From: RYN-111 sp963760125
GTDB lineage: Bacteria > Actinomycetota > Actinomycetes > Mycobacteriales > SCTD01
Length of the DNA stretch: 64,000 nucleotides
Direction: 5' to 3'
Assembly (NCBI GenBank): GCA_963760125.1
Contig: CAVXBV010000014.1
Location: 62,001-126,000 of the forward strand
This document shows positions 43,104 through 52,672 of this stretch, in pieces. The translations under genes were made by a program, and so were the position numbers. The notes beneath the pieces were generated by a model. The model saw only the letters and a list, made by a program, of their open reading frames with translations. It searched no databases and had not been told where the DNA came from. Numbering within the stretch: position 1 is the stretch's first letter; each line of letters starts with the position of its first letter.

Positions 43104-44207
43104 TCAGCCGGCGTCACCGAGGTCGAGCGGCAGCACGTCCACCGGTCCGGGTGGCCGCAGGCCGAGGTGTCGCCAGGCTGAAGGGGTCGCCACGCGGCCG
43201 CGCGGCGTGCGGGCGATCAGGCCGGAGCGGACGAGGAAGGGCTCGCAGACCTCCTCCACGGTCTCCGCCTCTTCGCTGACCGCGACCGCGAGCGTGGACA
43301 GGCCGACCGGTCCCCCGCCGAACCGGTGCACGAGCGCCTCCAGCACCGCCCGGTCCAGCCGGTCGAGACCCAGCTCGTCCACGTCGTACACGGCGAGGGC
43401 GGCGCGCGCGACGTCGCGGGTGACGGCACCGTCGGCGCGGACCTCGGCGAAGTCACGGACGCGGCGCAGCAGCCGGTTGGCGATGCGGGGCGTCCCGCGC
43501 GACCGGCCGGCGATCTCCGCCGCGCCGGCGGCGTCGATCGGGACGTCGAGCAGCCCGGCGGAGCGGGCGAGGACCCGCTCGAGCTCGGCCGGGGAGTACG
43601 GCTCCATGTGGGCGGTGAACCCGAAGCGGTCGCGCAGCGGGCCGGTGAGCAGCCCGGAGCGCGTGGTGGCGCCGACGAGGGTGAACGGCTCGACCTCGAG
43701 CGGGATGGCGGTGGCGCCCGGGCCCTTGCCGACGATGACGTCGACGCGGAAGTCCTCCATGGCGACGTAGAGCAGCTCTTCAGCCGGTCGCGCGATGCGG
43801 TGGATCTCGTCGATGAACAGCACCTCGCCCGCGCTCAGGCTGCTGACGAGGGCCGCGAGGTCACCGGCCCGCTCGAGGGCCGGGCCGCTGGTGATGCGGA
43901 TCCCGGTGCCGAGCTCGGCCGCGATGATCATCGCCAGGCTGGTCTTGCCGAGGCCGGGGGCGCCGGACAGCAGCACGTGGTCCGGCGGCCGCCCGCGGCG
44001 CTGGGCGCTCTCCAGCACCAGCGACAGCTGCTCGCGCACCCGCTCCTGGCCGACGAACTCCGCCAGCCGCTTGGGGCGCAGGGCCGCGTCGACGCGGTCC
44101 TCCCCGGGCTGCGCCTTGGCCTGGACCAGCCCCTCGGCCACGCGGGCCAGCTCGGCGGAGCGCAGCGCGAGCTCGGCCGCCTCGCGCGCCTGCAGGCTGT
44201 CGCTCAT
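43104..44207 (-). CDS. ruvB: Holliday junction branch-migration ATPase RuvB
   Basis: 367 residues. Family core DAALRPKRLAEFVGQERVRE, Walker A LLSGAPGLGKTSLAMIIAAE, Walker B EVLFIDEIHRIARPAEELLY, sensor region LVGATTRSGLLTGPLRDRFG, and a C-terminal winged helix. The N-terminus has about 35 extra residues relative to E. coli, common in actinobacteria. The start overlaps the ruvA stop (ATGA). Confidence 0.97.
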   Translation of the reverse strand: MSDSLQAREAAELALRSAELARVAEGLVQAKAQPGEDRVDAALRPKRLAEFVGQERVREQLSLVLESAQRRGRPPDHVLLSGAPGLGKTSLAMIIAAELGTGIRITSGPALERAGDLAALVSSLSAGEVLFIDEIHRIARPAEELLYVAMEDFRVDVIVGKGPGATAIPLEVEPFTLVGATTRSGLLTGPLRDRFGFTAHMEPYSPAELERVLARSAGLLDVPIDAAGAAEIAGRSRGTPRIANRLLRRVRDFAEVRADGAVTRDVARAALAVYDVDELGLDRLDRAVLEALVHRFGGGPVGLSTLAVAVSEEAETVEEVCEPFLVRSGLIARTPRGRVATPSAWRHLGLRPPGPVDVLPLDLGDAG

Positions 44208-44795
44208 CGGGCCATCATCGCCAACGCCCGCTTCAGCAGCGCCGGGACGTCGGCCGCGGTGGCCTCCGGCTGCTCGGCCGACAACCGCACGACCACCTCG
44301 TCGGCCTGCGGCTGCGACCAGCCCAAGCCGGTGAGGGCGTCGGCCAGGGTGTCGCGCCAGGCCACGGAGGCGGCCGGGGTCGAGGCTGCCCGCGATCGCG
44401 CCGATCTTGTCGCGCAGCTCGAGCACCATCCGCTGCGCCCCCTTGCGACCGATGCCCGGGACCAGGCACAGGGCCGTGAGGTCCTCGGTGGCGAGCGCCC
44501 GGCGTACGGCGTCAGGGGTGTGCACGGTCAGGACCGCCTGGGCGACCTTCGGACCGACGCCGGACGCCGTCTGCAGCAGGTCGAACATCTCCTGCTCGTC
44601 CGCCGTCTCGAAGCCGAACAGCGTGAGCGAGTCCTCGCGGACCACGAGCGACGTGGCGAGCGTGACGGTGTCGCCGGTGCGCAGCCGGGCCCGGGTGCCC
44701 GGCGTGGTCTGGACCGCGAGGCCCACTCCCCCGACGAGGACGACGACGCCGGAGCCACTGAGCCCGGCGACCACGCCGGTGACACTGGCGATCAC
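44204..44795 (-). CDS. ruvA: Holliday junction-binding protein RuvA (one frame change)
   Basis: The GTG at 44795 overlaps the ruvC stop (GTGA). OB-fold domain (VIASVTGVVAGLSGSGVVVL, TLFGFETADEQEMFDLLQTA), tandem helix-hairpin-helix motifs (SGVGPKVAQAVLTV, LCLVPGIGRKGAQRMVLELR), then after an indel near 44375 the C-terminal RuvB-binding domain (ADALTGLGWSQPQADEVVVR, AADVPALLKRALAMMAR). About 197 residues. Confidence 0.95.
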
Positions 44796-45280
44796 GCGAG
44801 CCTGGCCAGGGCAGGGGCGCGCCAGGCGTGGCAGATCGCGAGGGCCAGGGCGTCGGCAGCGTCCGCGGGCCGGGGCAGCTCGGTCAGGCGCAGGATGCGC
44901 GTCACCATGGCGCCGACCTGCGCCTTGTCGGCCCGTCCGGAACCGGTCACGGCCGCCTTCACCTCGCTCGGGGTGTGCAGCGTGACGGGGATCCCGCGAC
45001 GGGACGCCGCCAGGATCGCGACGGCACCGGCCTGCGCCGTGCCCATCACCGTGCGGACGTTGTGCTGGGCGAAGACCCGCTCGACCGCGACCGCGTCCGG
45101 CTCGTGCAGGTCCAGCCACGCCTCGACGTGGCGCTCCAGGTGCACCAGGCGTGCCCCCAGGTCGCCGGTCGCCGGCGAGCCGACGACCCCCACCGCGACC
45201 AACGACGCCCGTCCGGGGCGGCCGTCGACGACACCGAGCCCGCACCGGGTCAGGCCGGGGTCCACGCCGAGCACCCGCAC
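44792..45280 (-). CDS. ruvC: Holliday junction endonuclease RuvC
   Basis: 163 residues. Catalytic acids are visible in VLGVDPGLTRCGLGVVDG, AVAVERVFAQHNVRTVMGTA and the C-terminal PADAADALALAICHAW. GTG start at 45280 with AGGAGGAGG upstream. First gene of ruvC-ruvA-ruvB, the ends overlapping throughout. Confidence 0.96.
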   Translation of the reverse strand: MRVLGVDPGLTRCGLGVVDGRPGRASLVAVGVVGSPATGDLGARLVHLERHVEAWLDLHEPDAVAVERVFAQHNVRTVMGTAQAGAVAILAASRRGIPVTLHTPSEVKAAVTGSGRADKAQVGAMVTRILRLTELPRPADAADALALAICHAWRAPALARLA

Positions 45281-45294
45281 GTCTACCTCCTCCT

Positions 45295-45306
45295 GAACAC
45301 CTGTTC
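45295..45306 (-). promoter_or_regulatory. LexA (SOS) box upstream of ruvC
   Basis: GAAC-AGGT-GTTC, within CGAACAGGTGTTCAGG on the gene strand, is a perfect dyad matching the Gram-positive/actinobacterial LexA consensus (GAAC-N4-GTTC). It lies 15-26 bases before the ruvC start codon, next to the ribosome-binding site, so it would act as an operator for ruvCAB. Confidence 0.75.
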
Positions 45307-45399
45307 GGTCACAGTAGGGCCCGCCGCCGGCCGGGATGGGGAGGTGGCGGTCGGAGTGTCGCCGACGTGCGGGGTCCGCGCTGTGCCACCGTCGCTCGC

Positions 45400-46639
45400 G
45401 TGAGTACCTCGTCTCTGCGTCGCCCGCTCCAGGGCCTGGTCGTCGGCGTCGTGCTCGCCGCCGTCCTCGCCACCGTCCTCGTCACGACCCTGCTGCCCTC
45501 CGGCGGAACCCGCGCCCTGCTGGTCTTCCCGGCCCTGGCCCTCGCGGCCGAGCTGGTCGGAACGCGGCTGTACGGCGCGCTGCCGGTGAGCCTGTCCGCG
45601 GTTCCCGTGCTCGGCGCCGCCTGCGCGGGTGCCCCACGCGCCGCGCTGCTCGCGGCGCTGGTCGCTGCGGTCGCCACCACCGTCCGCGCCGGCAGCCGTC
45701 GGCTCGAGCAGCACGCCTTCAACCCGGCAGCCGCCGTGACCTGCGCCGTCGTCGCCTCCCTGCTGGTGCATCCCTTCGTCGACGCCGGCCCGGCGGTGCT
45801 GCTCCTGGCGGGGGCCGTGGCCGGCACCTGCTACTTCGCCGCCGACAACGCCCTCGTCGCGCTGGCCATCGCGCTGGACCAGGAGCGGCCCGCCCGTGAG
45901 GTGCTGCGCGAGGACCTCGCGTTCCGCCTGCCCGTCTTCGTGACGTACGGCGTCCTGGGCGCTCTGGTGGGCGTGCTGTGGTCGCAGGCTCCGCTGTGGG
46001 GTCTGGTCGCACTGGTCGCCCCGGCCGCCCTGCTGCACCGGGCGCAGGTCGCGTCACCGGCGGCCGACGGGTCGCCGGTCGCGGCGGCCGGAGAGGTCGA
46101 GCTGGTCGAGGTGGTCGGGGCGCCGCCGGGCGCCGTCTGGACGGACACTGCTCCAGCGGACGCTGTTCCGGCGGACGCTGTTCCGGCGGACGCTGCTCCG
46201 GCGGACGAGGATGAGGTGCTCGAGGACGAGGCGCACGACGACGAGCGCTTCGCACGAGGACGCTTCGCACGAGGACAGCGTGCTCGAGGACGAGGCGGAC
46301 GTCGAGCGCCCGCTGGCGACCATGCCTCCGGCCGAGCGCACGAGCGTGGTGGACGTGACCGACGGTGCCGTGCACGCGCCGATGGTCGGGCGGGCGCCGT
46401 CGCTCGAGGACCTGCTCGCCGTACGCGTCAGCGACGACATCGACCCGCAGGACGTGCAGGCCGTCGCCACGGCGCTGCGCGAGCTCACGGCGCCCCTGCC
46501 CGCCGGGTACGGCCGGTCCCTGGCCAACGCCCTCGCCGAGGTGGCGCAGCACAGCGGGACCGCGTTCGCTCCGCCCGTGGTCGCGGCCGCGCACGCGCTC
46601 CCGCGTCAGCGGCTCGCGGAGGTCCTGGCGCTCACCTGA
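45400..46639 (+). CDS. Polytopic membrane protein with acidic cytoplasmic tail (one frame change)
   Basis: GTG start at 45400. Six or so membrane helices cover residues ~8-220 (GLVVGVVLAAVLATVLVTTL, LLVFPALALAAELVGTRLYG, AVTCAVVASLLVHPFVDAGP, FVTYGVLGALVGVLWSQAPL). A long acidic tail follows with a PADAV/PADAA repeat encoded by four 15-base units. After an indel near 46240 come SHEDASHEDSVLEDEADVE and a helical C-terminal domain (DIDPQDVQAVATALRELTAP, LANALAEVAQHSGTAFAPPV). I do not recognise the family. It is divergent from ruvC. Confidence 0.7.
46141..46200 (+). repeat. 15-base tandem repeat inside the membrane-protein gene
   Basis: Four units of about GCGGACGCTGTTCCG (the first slightly diverged) encode TDTAP-ADAVP-ADAVP-ADAAP. 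The phase is kept, so length variation by whole units would leave the protein in frame. Confidence 0.85.
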
Positions 46640-46640
46640 C

Positions 46641-46730
46641 CCCGCCCACCTTGATCCCGCCCACCTTGATCAACGGAGTCGCCGACCACAGATTCACGCC
46701 CCCATGTGTGCTCGCCGATTCCGTTGATCA
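46641..46730. repeat. Tandem 15-mer plus 24-base inverted repeat between convergent genes
   Basis: CCCGCCCACCTTGAT occurs twice in tandem (46641-46670). It runs into a 24-base arm starting TGATCAACGGA (46667-46690), whose near-complement (21 of 24 matches) lies at 46707-46730. A long imperfect hairpin with a 16-base loop can form. Such a palindromic element resembles REP-type intergenic repeats and may serve as a terminator between the membrane-protein gene and yebC. From 46731 to 46800 the strand is a G-rich quasi-repeat (GGTGGTGGGGCGAGT-like). Confidence 0.75.
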
Positions 46731-46808
46731 TGGAGGGGCGGGTGGTGGAGCAGGTGGTGGGGCGAGTGGTGGGGCGAGTGGAGGGGCGAGTGCCCTGCGA
46801 GCGACCCG

Positions 46809-47554
<746 letters not shown>

Positions 47555-47558
<4 letters not shown>

Positions 47559-48167
47559 GGCTGTCCTCCCTCTGGCCCGCGCACTGCCGGTCTGCCGACG
47601 AGTCTAGTGACGAAGAACTCGTGCATCCGGGCGTCCCCGGTCAGCTCGGGGTGGAACGACGTCGCGAGCAGGTGCCCCTGCCGGACGGCCACCGGGTGCT
47701 CCCCCACCGACGCCAGCACCTCGACCTCGGGTCCGGCGCGCTCGACCCACGGCGCCCGGATGAAGACGCCGTGCACCGTCCCCACGTCGGTCACCTCGAC
47801 GTCACCCTCGAAGGAGTGGACCTGCGAGCCGAAGGCGTTGCGGCGCACCGTGATGTCGAGACCGCCGAGCAGCCGCTGGTCGTGCCGCCCGTCGACGACC
47901 TCGGCCGCGAGCAGGATCATGCCCGCGCAGGTGCCGTACGCCGGGAGTCCGCCCGCGAGGCGGGCGCGGAGCGGCTCGAGCAGGTCGAACAGCACCAGCA
48001 GCTTGCCCATCGTCGTGGACTCACCACCGGGCAGCACGATCCCGTCGAGCCCCTCGAGGTCAGCCGGTCGCTTGACCGGCACGCCCTGCGCCGCCCGCGA
48101 TGCGCAGCGAGGAGAGGTGCTCGCGGACGTCCCCCTGGAGGGCGAGGACGCCGACGCGGGGGGTCAC
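47555..48167 (-). CDS. pdxT: Pyridoxal 5'-phosphate synthase glutaminase subunit (one frame change)
   Basis: Supplies ammonia to PdxS. VTPRVGVLALQGDVREHLSS start, then after one missing base near 48097 GVPVKRPADLEGLDGIVLPG, GESTTMGKLL, the nucleophile loop PAYGTCAGMILLA (Cys) and the His-Glu pair SFHPELTGD. The GTG overlaps the pdxS stop (GTGA). About 204 residues. Confidence 0.95.
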
Positions 48168-49048
48168 CAGCCTCGCGTGGCCAGCAGGTCGCCCGCGCCG
48201 AGGCTGTCGACGGCGATGCCGACCATGGCCTCGCCGAGACCGCGGCTGACCTTGGCGATCCGCTCGGCGTCCTCGTAGTAGGCCGTCGCCTCGACGCAGG
48301 CGCGGGCCCGAGCGGCCGGGTCGCCGCTCTTGAAGATGCCGGAGCCGATGAAGACGCCGTCCGCGCCGAGCTGCATCATCATCGCCGCGTCGGCCGGGGT
48401 GGCGACGCCACCGGCGACGAACAGGACGACGGGCAGCCGACCGAGCTCGGCGGTCTGCTTCACGAGGTCGATCGGGGCGCGCAGCTCCTTGGCGGCCTCG
48501 AACAGCTCGCTGCAGTCCAGGGTCGTCAGGCGCTTGATCTGGCCGAGGATGGTGCGGATGTGCGTGGTGGCCTGCGACACGTCGCCGGTGCCGGCCTCGC
48601 CCTTGGAGCGGATCATCGCCGCGCCCTCGGAGATCCGGCGCAGCGCCTCGCCGAGGTTGGTCGCGCCGCACACGAACGGCACGGTGAACGACGCCTTGTC
48701 GATGTGGTGGGCGTAGTCGGCCGGCGTCAGGACCTCGGACTCGTCGATGTAGTCGACGCCGATCGCCTGCAGCACCTGGGCCTCGACGAAGTGGCCGATG
48801 CGCGCCTTGGCCATCACCGGGATCGTGACCTCGGCCTTGATGCCGTCGATCATGTCCGGGTCGCTCATGCGCGAGACGCCGCCGTCGCGACGGATGTCGG
48901 CGGGCACGCGCTCGAGCGCCATGACCGCGACCGCGCCGGCGTCCTCGGCGACGCGAGCCTGCTCGGCGTTGACGACGTCCATGATGACGCCGCCCTTGAG
49001 CTGCTCGGCCATGCCCCGCTTGACGACGTCGGTACCGGTCTGGTTCAT
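48164..49048 (-). CDS. pdxS: Pyridoxal 5'-phosphate synthase subunit PdxS
   Basis: 294 residues. The (beta/alpha)8 synthase builds PLP from ribose 5-phosphate, glyceraldehyde 3-phosphate and ammonia. GTDVVKRGMAEQLKGGVIMD, ALERVPADIRRDGGVSRMSD, catalytic lysines in VMAKARIGHFVEAQVLQAIG and SKGEAGTGDVSQATTHIRTI, and FVAGGVATPADAAMMMQLGA are all present. The frame is intact. Confidence 0.98.
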   Translation of the reverse strand: MNQTGTDVVKRGMAEQLKGGVIMDVVNAEQARVAEDAGAVAVMALERVPADIRRDGGVSRMSDPDMIDGIKAEVTIPVMAKARIGHFVEAQVLQAIGVDYIDESEVLTPADYAHHIDKASFTVPFVCGATNLGEALRRISEGAAMIRSKGEAGTGDVSQATTHIRTILGQIKRLTTLDCSELFEAAKELRAPIDLVKQTAELGRLPVVLFVAGGVATPADAAMMMQLGADGVFIGSGIFKSGDPAARARACVEATAYYEDAERIAKVSRGLGEAMVGIAVDSLGAGDLLATRGW

Positions 49049-49063
49049 GGCATCGAGTCTAGG

Positions 49064-50080
49064 TCAGGACAGGGTCAGTGAGCCCGCCGACGGCAGCAGC
49101 ACGACCCAGGTGGGACCGGGCTTGAGAGCAACGTCACGACCCGCGGCGTCGAGGAAGCGCGTCGCGCCGTACCCGACCCGCTTCCAGGTGCCGGTGATGG
49201 ACCTGCCGTCGCGCAGCACGACGGCCTTCCCGGCGCCGGTGGTGACGGTGTACGGCGTCCGGTTGCCCACGACGTCCTTGTACTTGCTCGGCGGGGTCTT
49301 GACGTACTGCACGATGACGTTGGCCGGGTGGACCGGGAGGACCGAACTGCCCTGGCTGAGGACGAACGTCCCCGCCTCCGGCCGGATCCGCAGCGACGAC
49401 GTCGTCGAGAAGGCCGCACTCGCTGCCGTCATCGGGACGGCGCCGGCGGGCAGCGGGCCGAAGGTCAGGCCGATGCTCACCGGGCCCTTGCCCGGCTTGC
49501 GCGACACCAGCTTGGCGGGCGTGGTGAAGAAGTTGCGCGCATCCTTGCGCCGCTCGGCCAGGCGGTACGCCCCGGGGATCGCGTCGTACGACGCGTCGAT
49601 GACCTGCCCGGCGCGGGCCGCCTTGGCGAAGGTGGACTTCACGCCGGTGTTGCCACCGGAGAAGGCGACCGCGATGCCGCCGTACTGGCGCAGCAGGTCG
49701 ATGTCGCTCTCGCGCACGCTGCGGATCGGTCCGATCTCGACGTCGGGCGCCGCGTCGCTCTGCAGCACCGCGAGCAGCCGGGTGGAGCCACCCTCGACGA
49801 GCTCCTGGTAGACCACCGCCGACTCCTTGAGCCCCCGCTGGTAGGGCCGGGCCAGGACCGAGTTGTCCACCTTGACCGCGACGACGGGCGCGGTGCGCCT
49901 CGGCGCGGTACCGGTCAGCAGGTCGAGCGCCACGGGGCGGGGAGCCGGCGAGGCGGTCGGGCTGACGGTGGGGGTCGGTGTCGGGCTGGGCGCGGCGGCG
50001 GGCCCTCCTCCCCCACAGGCGGTGAGCAGAGCGGCCGACAGGAGCACAGCCAACGGGCCGGTGGAACGGGGGGACCTCAT
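49064..50080 (-). CDS. DUF3048 (YerB-like) lipoprotein
   Basis: A lipoprotein signal (TGPLAVLLSAALLTAC, lipobox LLTAC) is followed by a Pro/Thr linker and a DUF3048 domain pair (VVAVKVDNSVLARPYQRGLK, AVVYQELVEGGSTRLLAVLQ, GPIRSVRESDIDLLRQYGGI, then VNPANVIVQY-like VHPANVIVQYVKTPPSKYKD). 339 residues from ATG 50080. Members are extracytoplasmic and of unknown function, sometimes linked with peptidoglycan-related loci. Confidence 0.9.
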   Translation of the reverse strand: MRSPRSTGPLAVLLSAALLTACGGGGPAAAPSPTPTPTVSPTASPAPRPVALDLLTGTAPRRTAPVVAVKVDNSVLARPYQRGLKESAVVYQELVEGGSTRLLAVLQSDAAPDVEIGPIRSVRESDIDLLRQYGGIAVAFSGGNTGVKSTFAKAARAGQVIDASYDAIPGAYRLAERRKDARNFFTTPAKLVSRKPGKGPVSIGLTFGPLPAGAVPMTAASAAFSTTSSLRIRPEAGTFVLSQGSSVLPVHPANVIVQYVKTPPSKYKDVVGNRTPYTVTTGAGKAVVLRDGRSITGTWKRVGYGATRFLDAAGRDVALKPGPTWVVLLPSAGSLTLS

Positions 50081-50130
50081 GCGCGTCAAGCGTAGGCGCG
50101 GCGGCCGTCCCGCAACGGGTGCCGCGCGGG

Positions 50131-50610
50131 TCAGCGCAGGACCGCGTCGTCGACGTCGAAGAACTCCGGCAGGGCTCGGTGGCCGGCGAGCCGCAGCAGG
50201 CGGGGCACCTTGCGGCGACGCAGGGCACGGGTGTCACGCACCGCGCTGTTGTGGAACGAGCGCGCGAGGCCCACCCGCTCTCCGGCTGCCGCGAGCTCGG
50301 AGGTGTCCAGGGGTGCGGGCGCGGCAGCCAGCCCGACGCGCAGGGCTCGGGTGAGGTCGTTCTCGACGCGGTCGCGCCCTGGCTCGCCCGCTTCGACGGC
50401 GCGAGCGACGGCCTGGGCCAGCGCCGCGCGCTCAGGACCCTCGGGCAGGTGGTCGGCCACGGTCTGCGCGGCGAACGCCCGCCGGACCAGCTGGGCGTCC
50501 AGAGCAGCCCAGGCCGCATCGACGCGGGCGTGCATCCGGTCGAGGCGGCCGGCGGTCCAGACGACGTACGCCCCGACCAGCAGGAACCCGACGATGAGCA
50601 GCCAGGTCAC
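50131..50610 (-). CDS. LemA-like membrane-anchored protein
   Basis: 159 residues. One N-terminal membrane helix (MTWLLIVGFLLVGAYVVWTA) is followed by long helical sequence (LDRMHARVDAAWAALDAQLV, ENDLTRALRVGL, ERVGLARSFHNSAVRDTRAL) resembling LemA proteins, including the RVDAAWAALDAQL and FHNSAVRDTR segments. The GTG start overlaps the pimA stop, placing it at the end of the PIM operon. The family call is by resemblance only. Confidence 0.65.
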   Translation of the reverse strand: MTWLLIVGFLLVGAYVVWTAGRLDRMHARVDAAWAALDAQLVRRAFAAQTVADHLPEGPERAALAQAVARAVEAGEPGRDRVENDLTRALRVGLAAAPAPLDTSELAAAGERVGLARSFHNSAVRDTRALRRRKVPRLLRLAGHRALPEFFDVDDAVLR

Positions 50611-51824
50611 GGCGCGACCCGCTCCCGGACGACGGCCAGCCAGCGCCGCAGCGTCTCCGACACGCGGTTCGGGTCGTCGTCCCCGTCGTCGTCCCCGTCG
50701 TCGGTATCCGGCTCGTCGGTGTCGTCGAGCAGCACCGGCGCCGCCGCCTCGACCGTCTCGTAGACCGCGAGCACCTGACGGGTGACGTGCGCCCAGTCGT
50801 ACGCCTGGACGACGCGCGAGCCCGCGGCGGCGAGGCCGCGCCGGTGGTCGGCGTCGAGCAGCAGGTCAGCCAGGGCGTCGGCGAGGGCCGCAGCGTCGCC
50901 CACGGGGACGAGGACCCCCGCGTCGCCGTCGTCGAGGACGCGCCGGAACGCCTCGAGGTCGGCAGCGACGACCGGCGTCCCGGCGGCCATCGCCTCGATG
51001 AGCACGATCCCGAAGCTCTCGCCGTGGGTGTTCGGGGCGCAGTAGACGTCGGCGGCGGCGTACAGGCCCGCCTTGTCCTGCTCCGGCACGCACCCCACCA
51101 CGGTGACCTGCGGCGGCAGAGGCTCCAGGGCTTCGCCGGGGCCGGCCACCAGCACCCGCACGTCCGGGACCCGCTCGGCCAGCGCGGGGACCGCCGCCAG
51201 CAGGACCGACAGGCCCTTGCGCGGCTCGTCCACGCGACCCAGGAACAGCACCCGCGGGCCGTCCGGCAGGCCGGCGAGCGGCGTCGCGTCGGCGAAGGCG
51301 CTGACCCGTACGCCGTTGGGGATGAGCACGGCGTCGTGCCCGAGGTGCTCGACGACGACCCGGCGTGCCGCGGCGGAGACGGCGATGCGTCCGGTCAGCT
51401 TCTCGAGCCCCGGTTGGAGCGCCGTCCCGACCACGTGCAGGGCACGAGACCGCGAGGTCGCGGTGTGGAAGGTGGCGACGATCGGCCCCTTCGCAGCGAA
51501 CAGCGCCAGCATCGACGTCGAGGGGACGGTCGGCTCGTGCAGGTGCAGCACGTCGAAGCCCCCGCGACGCAGCCAGCGTCGCGTGCGCGCCAGGGTCAGG
51601 GGCCCGAAGGCCAGCCGCGCGACCGATCCGTTGTAGGGCACGGCCACGGTGCGCCCTGCCGGCACGACGTACGGCGGGAGGTCGGCGGTGTCCGGGTCGT
51701 CGACCGGTGTCAGGACCGACACCTCGTGGCCCAGCGCGAGCAGGCTCTCGGCCAGGTCGCGGACGTGCGCCATGACCCCGCCCGGGACGTCCCAGGCGTA
51801 GGGGCAGACCAGGCCGATCCTCAC
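50607..51824 (-). CDS. pimA: Phosphatidylinositol alpha-mannosyltransferase PimA
   Basis: A GT-B glycosyltransferase (GT4) that adds the first mannose to phosphatidylinositol at the inner membrane face. MRIGLVCPYAWDVPGGVMAH, FDVLHLHEPTVPSTSMLALF, ATFHTATSRSR, LIPNGVRVSAFADATPL, RVLFLGRVDEPRKGLSVLLA and the donor-binding APNTHGESFGIVLIEAMAAG are present. The C-terminus has an acidic Asp-rich tail. The GTG overlaps the acyltransferase stop. Confidence 0.92.
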   Translation of the reverse strand: MRIGLVCPYAWDVPGGVMAHVRDLAESLLALGHEVSVLTPVDDPDTADLPPYVVPAGRTVAVPYNGSVARLAFGPLTLARTRRWLRRGGFDVLHLHEPTVPSTSMLALFAAKGPIVATFHTATSRSRALHVVGTALQPGLEKLTGRIAVSAAARRVVVEHLGHDAVLIPNGVRVSAFADATPLAGLPDGPRVLFLGRVDEPRKGLSVLLAAVPALAERVPDVRVLVAGPGEALEPLPPQVTVVGCVPEQDKAGLYAAADVYCAPNTHGESFGIVLIEAMAAGTPVVAADLEAFRRVLDDGDAGVLVPVGDAAALADALADLLLDADHRRGLAAAGSRVVQAYDWAHVTRQVLAVYETVEAAAPVLLDDTDEPDTDDGDDDGDDDPNRVSETLRRWLAVVRERVAP

Positions 51825-52672
51825 AGGTCGTCCACCCAGAGCTTCTGCAGCATGTGCCAGTCGACCGGGTGGGCAGTGATCGCGGTCTCGAAGGCGCGCG
51901 CCACCTGCTGGGTCATCGTCACGAGGTCGCTGTGCTCGACGTACGGGTGGAAGGTGATGCGCCACCCGCCAGGGGTGAACGACAGCGTGGTCGGGAGCAG
52001 CCGGGCCCCGGTGTCCAGCGCCAGCCGCGCGGGACCGGCGGGCATGCGAGCGGTGGCGCGGAAGAACTCGACGTCGACCCCGCGAGGCGTGAGGTCCCGG
52101 TCCGCCAGCAGGCACACGGTCCCGCCGCCCGACAGGCGCTCGCGCAGCACGTCGTACGGCGGTCGTGCACCCCCCGTCAGGGGCAGCACCTCCATCCCGA
52201 GCGACTGCCGGAACTCCACGAACCGCGTGAACAGCGACTCCGGCTTCAGCCGCTCGGCGACGGTCGTGAACGGCACGCCGGTGACCCCCAGCCACGCACC
52301 CGCGGCGTCCCAGTTGCCGCTGTGCGACAGGACGAGGATCGTGCCGGTCCCGGCGGCTACCGCGTCCCGCAGCAGGTCTTCGTGGTCGGTCGTCGTGTGC
52401 GCGATGAGGTGCTCGGTGGAGATGCTCGGCAGGCGGAACGCCTCGCACCAGTAGCGGGCGTAGGACCGGACGGCGTCGCGGGTCAGGTCCTGCCCCGGAG
52501 CGACGCGGGCCAGGTTGGCGACGAGCCGGTCGATGCCCTTGCCCCCTCGGCGCACGGCGAGGTCTGCCGCCTGCTGGAACGCCCGTTGGGCGATCGGTTC
52601 GGGAAGCGCCCGGACCAGGCGCCAGGCCGCGGCGTACGCCCCGGACTGCAGGGCACCGGCCAGTGGGGTCAC
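51821..52672 (-). CDS. Phosphatidylinositol mannoside acyltransferase (PatA-like)
   Basis: 283 residues of the LpxL/HtrB/PatA family. The catalytic HxxxxD motif is VLSHSGNWDAAGAWLG, followed by LADRDLTPRGVDVEFFRATA and LPTTLSFTPGGWRITFHPYV. It transfers an acyl chain to the mannose of PIM. The position between pgsA and pimA, with overlapping ends, matches the mycobacterial PIM operon and supports PatA over lipid A-type function. Confidence 0.88.
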   Translation of the reverse strand: MTPLAGALQSGAYAAAWRLVRALPEPIAQRAFQQAADLAVRRGGKGIDRLVANLARVAPGQDLTRDAVRSYARYWCEAFRLPSISTEHLIAHTTTDHEDLLRDAVAAGTGTILVLSHSGNWDAAGAWLGVTGVPFTTVAERLKPESLFTRFVEFRQSLGMEVLPLTGGARPPYDVLRERLSGGGTVCLLADRDLTPRGVDVEFFRATARMPAGPARLALDTGARLLPTTLSFTPGGWRITFHPYVEHSDLVTMTQQVARAFETAITAHPVDWHMLQKLWVDDL

